Below are positions 8,502 to 11,522 of a stretch of 11,522 nt of DNA, one piece after another. The notes under the pieces are model-generated. The model did no database searches. It had not been told where the DNA came from and worked only from the letters and a program-made list of their open reading frames with translations. Made by a program: the position numbers and the translations under genes. Numbering within the stretch: position 1 is the first letter of the stretch; each line of letters opens with the position of its first letter. Source of the stretch: Aquabacterium sp. (GTDB taxonomy: Bacteria > Pseudomonadota > Gammaproteobacteria > Burkholderiales > Burkholderiaceae_C); the NCBI GenBank assembly GCA_030654555.1, contig JAURXG010000522.1, forward strand, positions 1-11,522, in the 5' to 3' direction.

Positions 8502-9020
8502 CTACAGCTTGGCGGCTTCGCGCCGCTTGGCGGCAGTGGCGTCGATCTGGTACTGCTCTTCGGCCTTGCGGCGCATCTCGAGCGCGGCGTTGAGCGCTTC
8601 GGTGTAGCGCTCGGGGGAGTAGGTGTTCTGGTTGGCGATGTAAACGCTGCGGCGCAGCGGCTTGCCGCCGAAGCGCGGCAGGTTGACCGAGAAATGGCAC
8701 TCCGGCACCGAACGGCCGGGCCGCTGGCGCAGGATCGGGCCGCTGATGCCGACCGGCAGGTCGTTCTGCTTGTTCGGGCTGGTGCCCCGCTGCAGGCCGG
8801 TGGGCGCGGGCAGGTCGGCGATGCGCTGGCGCAGCGCGTCGATCGCGCGCTTGAGCGCCGGGCGCGGCCCGTTGCCCGTGCCTTGCCCGTCAGAGAAGAA
8901 CAGCGTGGGTTGGCCATAACGCATCTGCCAGCCATGGGTGCTGTGCGTGTCGATGCGCTGGATATGTTCGGGGACGCGGATGCGCGTGCCGTTGTAGATG
9001 GTGACGGTTCTAGTCTGCAT
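8502..9020 (-). CDS. AP2-like protein of unknown function inside the sugar-acid operon
   Basis: This is a 172-residue soluble basic protein with no signal peptide or membrane span. Two halves appear to share a plan of strands followed by a helix. The first (about 28-70) has THGWQMRY, FFSDG and an amphipathic helix ALKRAIDALRQRI. The second (about 88-157) has GISGPILRQR, FSVNLPRFGGKP, SVYIANQNTYS and a helix RYTEALNAALEMRRKAEEQY. Strands, a short loop, then a helix rich in Ala and Arg recall the AP2 DNA-binding fold found in some bacterial and phage proteins. I judge that by eye and hold it loosely. The ATG at 9020 follows GAGG closely (two bases); an upstream in-frame start at 9083 would add 21 residues across a G9 tract. 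It sits 45 bases before the dehydratase gene and 108 after the hydrolase. It has no evident enzymatic role in sugar catabolism. Confidence 0.75.
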   Translation of the reverse strand: MQTRTVTIYNGTRIRVPEHIQRIDTHSTHGWQMRYGQPTLFFSDGQGTGNGPRPALKRAIDALRQRIADLPAPTGLQRGTSPNKQNDLPVGISGPILRQRPGRSVPECHFSVNLPRFGGKPLRRSVYIANQNTYSPERYTEALNAALEMRRKAEEQYQIDATAAKRREAAKL

Positions 9021-9043
9021 GACCTCTGGGCCTTCAAAGGGTT

Positions 9044-9052
9044 CCCCCCCCC
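9044..9052. repeat. Nine-base C/G homopolymer upstream of the AP2-like gene
   Basis: Nine consecutive C on the plus strand (G9 on the coding minus strand) lie 24 bases before the ATG of the AP2-like gene, in the 108-base gap after the FAH-family hydrolase gene. If translation began at the upstream start (9083), the tract would be coding, as Arg-Gly-Gly-Glu, and length changes would shift the frame. If it begins at 9020, the tract is leader sequence. Confidence 0.8.
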
Positions 9053-9128
9053 TGAAGCCGCCGGTAACCTTCCCCAGCGACACACTGTTGTCGTGGGCAC
9101 CATGCCGCGTCCCGAACCGGTTACTCGA

Positions 9129-9995
9129 TCAGTTGTCGATCAATGCCGGATCCCACGCGTACACCGTCTGGTTCTGCTCTCCCAGTCCGTCGATGCCGAG
9201 GCGCATTTTATCGCCGGGCTTCAGGAATAACGGCTGAGGTTTGTGACCCATTCCCACTCCTGGCGGAGTTCCGGTGGTGATCAGATCCCCTGGATAGAGG
9301 GTCATGAAGCGGCTGATATAGCTCACCAGGTGGGCGACTCCGAACACCATCGTGCGGGTGCTGCCATCCTGGTGGCGGTGGCCGTTGACCTCCAGCCAAA
9401 GGCGCAGCTGCTGCGGATCGGCCACCTCGTCGGCCGTCACCAGCCAGGGGCCGATGGGGCCGAAGGTGTCGCAGCCCTTGCCCTTGTCCCAGGTGCCGCC
9501 GCGCTCGATCTGGTACTCGCGCTCCGAGACATCGTTGACGACGCAATAACCCGCCACGTGCCCGAGCGCATCGGCCTCGGACACATAGCGCGCCTTGGCG
9601 CCGATCACCACGCCCAGCTCGACCTCCCAGTCGGTCTTGACCGAGCCCTGCGGCAGCACCACCGGGTCGTTACAGCCGACCACGGTGCTGGTGTGCTTGG
9701 TGAACAGCACCGGCTCGGCGGGCACCGGCAGGTTGGATTCGGCGGCGTGGTCGGCGTAGTTCAGGCCCACGCAGACGAACTTGCCCATGCCGCTCCAGGG
9801 CGGGGCCATGCGCCCGGGATTGGCCACGATCGGCAGCTGGGCCGGATCGATGGCGCGCAGCACCGCCAGCCCCTCGGGCGTGAGCATGTCGGCACGCAGG
9901 TCGGCGAGCAGGCCCGACAGGTCACGCACCCGGCCCTGGGCATCGAGCAGGGCGGGCTTTTCTTGGCCCTTGGGGCCGTGTCGCAAGAGTTTCAT
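9129..9995 (-). CDS. FAH-family hydrolase, probable 2,4-diketo-3-deoxy-L-fuconate/-rhamnonate hydrolase
   Basis: This 288-residue enzyme of the fumarylacetoacetate hydrolase superfamily would cleave a 2,4-diketo-3-deoxy sugar acid to pyruvate and a 2-hydroxyacid (lactate for the six-carbon deoxy acid, glycolate for a pentonate). The N-terminus MKLLRHGPKGQEKPALLDAQ is characteristic of the proteins assigned to this step. Catalytic features are visible: the metal ligands Glu124 and Glu126 in DWEVELGVVIG and Asp155 in VVNDVSER, His83 in NYADHAAE, the KGKGCDTFGPIGPW loop (171-184), and TGTPPGVGMG near the C-terminus. The length fits the family. GGAGA stands about seven bases before the ATG. The preceding gene encodes the SDR expected to make its substrate, which strongly supports the role. 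The exact sugar cannot be read from sequence. Confidence 0.88.
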   Translation of the reverse strand: MKLLRHGPKGQEKPALLDAQGRVRDLSGLLADLRADMLTPEGLAVLRAIDPAQLPIVANPGRMAPPWSGMGKFVCVGLNYADHAAESNLPVPAEPVLFTKHTSTVVGCNDPVVLPQGSVKTDWEVELGVVIGAKARYVSEADALGHVAGYCVVNDVSEREYQIERGGTWDKGKGCDTFGPIGPWLVTADEVADPQQLRLWLEVNGHRHQDGSTRTMVFGVAHLVSYISRFMTLYPGDLITTGTPPGVGMGHKPQPLFLKPGDKMRLGIDGLGEQNQTVYAWDPALIDN

Positions 9996-10063
9996 GGTTT
10001 GTCTCCAGGGGTTGAATGTGAGGTTTGAAGGCGTGAAGATTCCGTCGCGAGCGGGTCGAGGTT

Positions 10064-10111
10064 GCGTTGAGGAGCGCAGCCGTACACCCGTACGGCGAGC
10101 ACCGCAGACGC
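10064..10111. repeat. Imperfect palindrome between the SDR and hydrolase genes, possible REP-like element
   Basis: In the 150-base gap between the SDR stop and the hydrolase start lies a perfect 7-bp stem, GCCGTAC (10079-10085) and GTACGGC (10090-10096), around an ACCC loop. Further out, TTGCGT and ACGCAA pair symmetrically, giving two 24-base arms with a mismatched middle. A long palindrome with paired ends and a paired centre is typical of intercistronic REP/BIME-type elements. Whether this one is repeated elsewhere in the genome cannot be seen here. It could equally be a single RNA hairpin that sets mRNA stability between the two genes. Confidence 0.55.
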
Positions 10112-10145
10112 AAGATCGGCCCGCGCAGCAGGAAGATTCATGCCT

Positions 10146-10901
10146 TCAATTGCTCCAGCCACCGTCGATGATCTGGGCGGTGCCGGTGGTGAAGGCGCTC
10201 TCGTCGCTGGCCAGGTACACGGCCAGCGCGGCGATCTCGGTGACGCGGCCCAGCCGGCCCATCGGCTGGCGCGCAATGAACGCGGCCTCGACCTGCTCGA
10301 TGGTCTGGCCGCTGGCGGCGGCCTGGGCGGCGATGCGCTCGCGCAGCGAGGGTGACTCCACCGTGCCCGGGCAGATCGCGTTGCAGCGCACGCCGCGGGT
10401 GATGTAGTCGGCAGCCACCGACTTGGTCAGCCCGATCACCGCGGCCTTGGTGGCGCCGTAGACGAAGCGGTTGGGCGCGCCCTTCAGGCTGCCGGCCACC
10501 GACGCCAGGTTGATGATCGAGCCGTTGCCCGCGGCCAGCATGCCCGGCAGGAAGGCCCGGATGGTGCGGAACTGCGAGCGCACGTTGAGGTTGAAGGCGA
10601 AGTCCCATTCGGCCTCGGTGCAATCGAGCACGGTGCCCGAGTGCACGAAGCCCGCGGCGTTGACCAGCACGTCGACCGCGCCCACTTCGGCCGCCACGGC
10701 GGCGATGGCCGTGGCGTCGGTGGCGTCGAGCACCTGCGCGTGGCAGCCGGTGGCTTCGACCAGGCCGTGCAGCAGCGCGGCATTGACGTCGGTGGCGATG
10801 ACCTGCGCGCCTTCGCGCACGAAGGCCTCGGCGATGGCACGGCCGATGCCCTGGCCGGCGGCGGTGATGAAGGCTCTCTTGCCTTGGAGTCGTTGTGACA
10901 T
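10146..10901 (-). CDS. SDR-family dehydrogenase, probable 2-keto-3-deoxy-L-fuconate (or pentonate) 4-dehydrogenase
   Basis: This 251-residue classical short-chain dehydrogenase/reductase likely oxidises the C4 hydroxyl of a 2-keto-3-deoxy sugar acid with NAD+, making the 2,4-diketo acid that the next gene's hydrolase splits. The cofactor motif TAAGQGIG lies at 13-20. Asp38 after the second strand (IATDVN) favours NAD+ over NADP+. NAAG is at 81-84. The catalytic set is Asn106, Ser134, Tyr148 and Lys152 (YGATK). The sequence resembles the bacterial L-fucose-pathway dehydrogenase and vertebrate BDH2/DHRS6; the glycine motif TAAGQGIG and the C-terminal IDGGWS are both typical of that group. AGAGG lies eight bases before the chosen ATG, and sequence upstream of it in frame is unlike an SDR. 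It is the first gene of the run and is followed by a 150-base gap with a palindrome. Confidence 0.9.
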   Translation of the reverse strand: MSQRLQGKRAFITAAGQGIGRAIAEAFVREGAQVIATDVNAALLHGLVEATGCHAQVLDATDATAIAAVAAEVGAVDVLVNAAGFVHSGTVLDCTEAEWDFAFNLNVRSQFRTIRAFLPGMLAAGNGSIINLASVAGSLKGAPNRFVYGATKAAVIGLTKSVAADYITRGVRCNAICPGTVESPSLRERIAAQAAASGQTIEQVEAAFIARQPMGRLGRVTEIAALAVYLASDESAFTTGTAQIIDGGWSN

Positions 10902-11120
10902 GGAATCAACCTCTGGATGGTCGGGTGAATGAACGCACTGGTGGCGAGGCCGGTCGGCGGGGTCTTCCGCGGTGCCAACGGCTGGCAGGCCGGGTCCAGG
11001 CGAACCGGGCGCAGCCAGTGTCGTGGGCAGGGCGCGGGGCATGCCCCCGTACATTCCCCGGCTGCAATGGCTTGCCGCCGGCACGGCTGGACGGCAGGGT
11101 CGGGCAACCGCGGGCGGCGA
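10902..11120. promoter_or_regulatory. Upstream region of the sugar-acid operon, no gene
   Basis: These 219 bases separate the conserved hypothetical gene from the SDR gene, both on the minus strand, and should hold the promoter of the SDR-hydrolase-dehydratase operon. I see no convincing sigma-70 pair. The one clear feature is a 12-bp perfect palindrome, listed separately. No small gene with a good ribosome site was found. Confidence 0.4.
11036..11047. promoter_or_regulatory. 12-bp palindrome, candidate operator upstream of the SDR gene
   Basis: GGGGCATGCCCC is a perfect palindrome about 135-146 bases before the SDR start. Its symmetry and place would suit a dimeric regulator of the sugar-acid operon (LacI, GntR or IclR families commonly control such operons). 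No second copy is evident nearby and no regulator gene is in the window. GC-only half-sites also arise readily by chance at this base composition. Confidence 0.25.
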
Positions 11121-11522
11121 TCACCAGCGGCAGCCCTTGTCGCGCACGGCATCGACGGCCAGCGGCACCACCGCCAGCAAGCCCATGGCGCCATAGGCCT
11201 TGCGGCAATCGGCCTTGGCGGCCTTCTCGATGTCCTCGGCCAGCTTGGTCTTGGCCTCGGGCGGATGGGGCACCATCTGCAACAGGCCCCGGCTGCCCTG
11301 CGACGAGATCATGCCGCCGCGCGGACGCACCAGATCGAGGTTGAGCCGCGGGGCGCTGGCCGGCAGCGAGGGCGCAGTGGCCACATCGTGGCCGACGCGG
11401 GCGCCCGCATCGGGCGCCCCGGCGGCGGCACTGCGGCCGGCCGGGGCCGTGCTGCCGGGCGGTGCGCCGCTGGAGACGTCGCGGCCCGCGGCAGGCTGCG
11501 GCACGGCGGCGGCGGTGGTGGC
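11121..11522 (-). CDS. Conserved hypothetical protein, C-terminal part only
   Basis: The frame is open from the right edge to a TGA at 11121-11123, giving 133 visible codons with the true start outside the window. A GTG at 11504 is in frame, but the coding continues upstream without a stop, so it is probably internal. The visible part begins with an Ala/Pro/Gly-rich stretch. A more conserved-looking tail follows with LNLDLVRPRGG, SSQGSRGLLQMVP, a charged helix KTKLAEDIEKAAKADC, then a hydrophobic stretch GAMGLLAVVPLAVDAV and the ending DKGCRW. Two Cys near the end (in KADCRK and KGCRW) could form a disulfide if the protein is exported. Its role is unknown. I recall similar tails in hypothetical proteins of Burkholderiales but cannot name a family. 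Confidence 0.7.
   Translation of the reverse strand, partial: ATTAAAVPQPAAGRDVSSGAPPGSTAPAGRSAAAGAPDAGARVGHDVATAPSLPASAPRLNLDLVRPRGGMISSQGSRGLLQMVPHPPEAKTKLAEDIEKAAKADCRKAYGAMGLLAVVPLAVDAVRDKGCRW

Noticed and set aside
6895..8700. A 601-codon minus-strand open frame over the dehydratase gene
   Set aside because: It is a frame-shifted shadow of the UxaA-family gene. Its sequence is repetitive Arg/Gly/Ala/His with no recognisable domain.
7509..9230. A 573-codon plus-strand open frame
   Set aside because: It lies antisense to the dehydratase and AP2-like genes, whose minus-strand products have clear motifs and ribosome sites. Its own translation is biased and featureless.

Overview
The window is about 70% GC by eye. 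Long open frames sit opposite every real gene, and the gene types and codon choice point to a betaproteobacterium of the Burkholderiales, most like the Rubrivivax/Leptothrix (Sphaerotilaceae) group. This placement is inferred from protein resemblance, not from a marker gene. I see no rRNA, tRNA, CRISPR array, transposase or phage gene. Ten complete genes and two edge-truncated genes account for almost all of the sequence, and no gap exceeds about 220 bases.

Left block (1-3128, minus strand). A 1009-residue CheB-CheR-PAS fusion is followed, through an ATGA stop/start overlap, by the first 34 codons of a second gene that leaves the window. This looks like a two-gene signalling operon. Next comes a minus-strand pair (3329-5171): an acyl-CoA dehydrogenase of the ACAD10/11 type and a eukaryote-like glyoxalase I (gloA) 46 bases downstream.

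Middle block (5331-6787). Divergent from the dehydrogenase, a type II haloacid-dehalogenase-like HAD hydrolase is followed by a 130-residue Cys-containing protein of unknown function. Convergent to these is a tiny predicted secreted protein of 63 residues. Its last codons and stop lie inside a four-copy 18-bp tandem repeat.

Right block (6927-10901, minus strand). Four genes run SDR dehydrogenase, FAH-family hydrolase, a 172-residue AP2-like unknown, and a UxaA/GarD-family sugar-acid dehydratase. The SDR and the hydrolase closely resemble the 2-keto-3-deoxy-L-fuconate (or -pentonate) 4-dehydrogenase and the 2,4-diketo-3-deoxy-acid hydrolase of the non-phosphorylative L-fucose/L-rhamnose/pentose route. 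Together with the dehydratase they could take an aldonate to pyruvate plus a 2-hydroxyacid or glycolate. Here a UxaA-type enzyme would fill the dehydratase step usually given to an enolase-superfamily or IlvD-type enzyme. Sugar dehydrogenase, lactonase, transporter and regulator genes are not in the window. The right edge holds the C-terminal part of a conserved hypothetical protein.

The features most worth a second look are: the UxaA-type dehydratase in a diketo-acid operon; the AP2-like gene inside that operon with a G9 tract just upstream; the stop-codon-bearing 18-bp repeat; the HAD enzyme with altered active-site positions; and the small CGHC protein.
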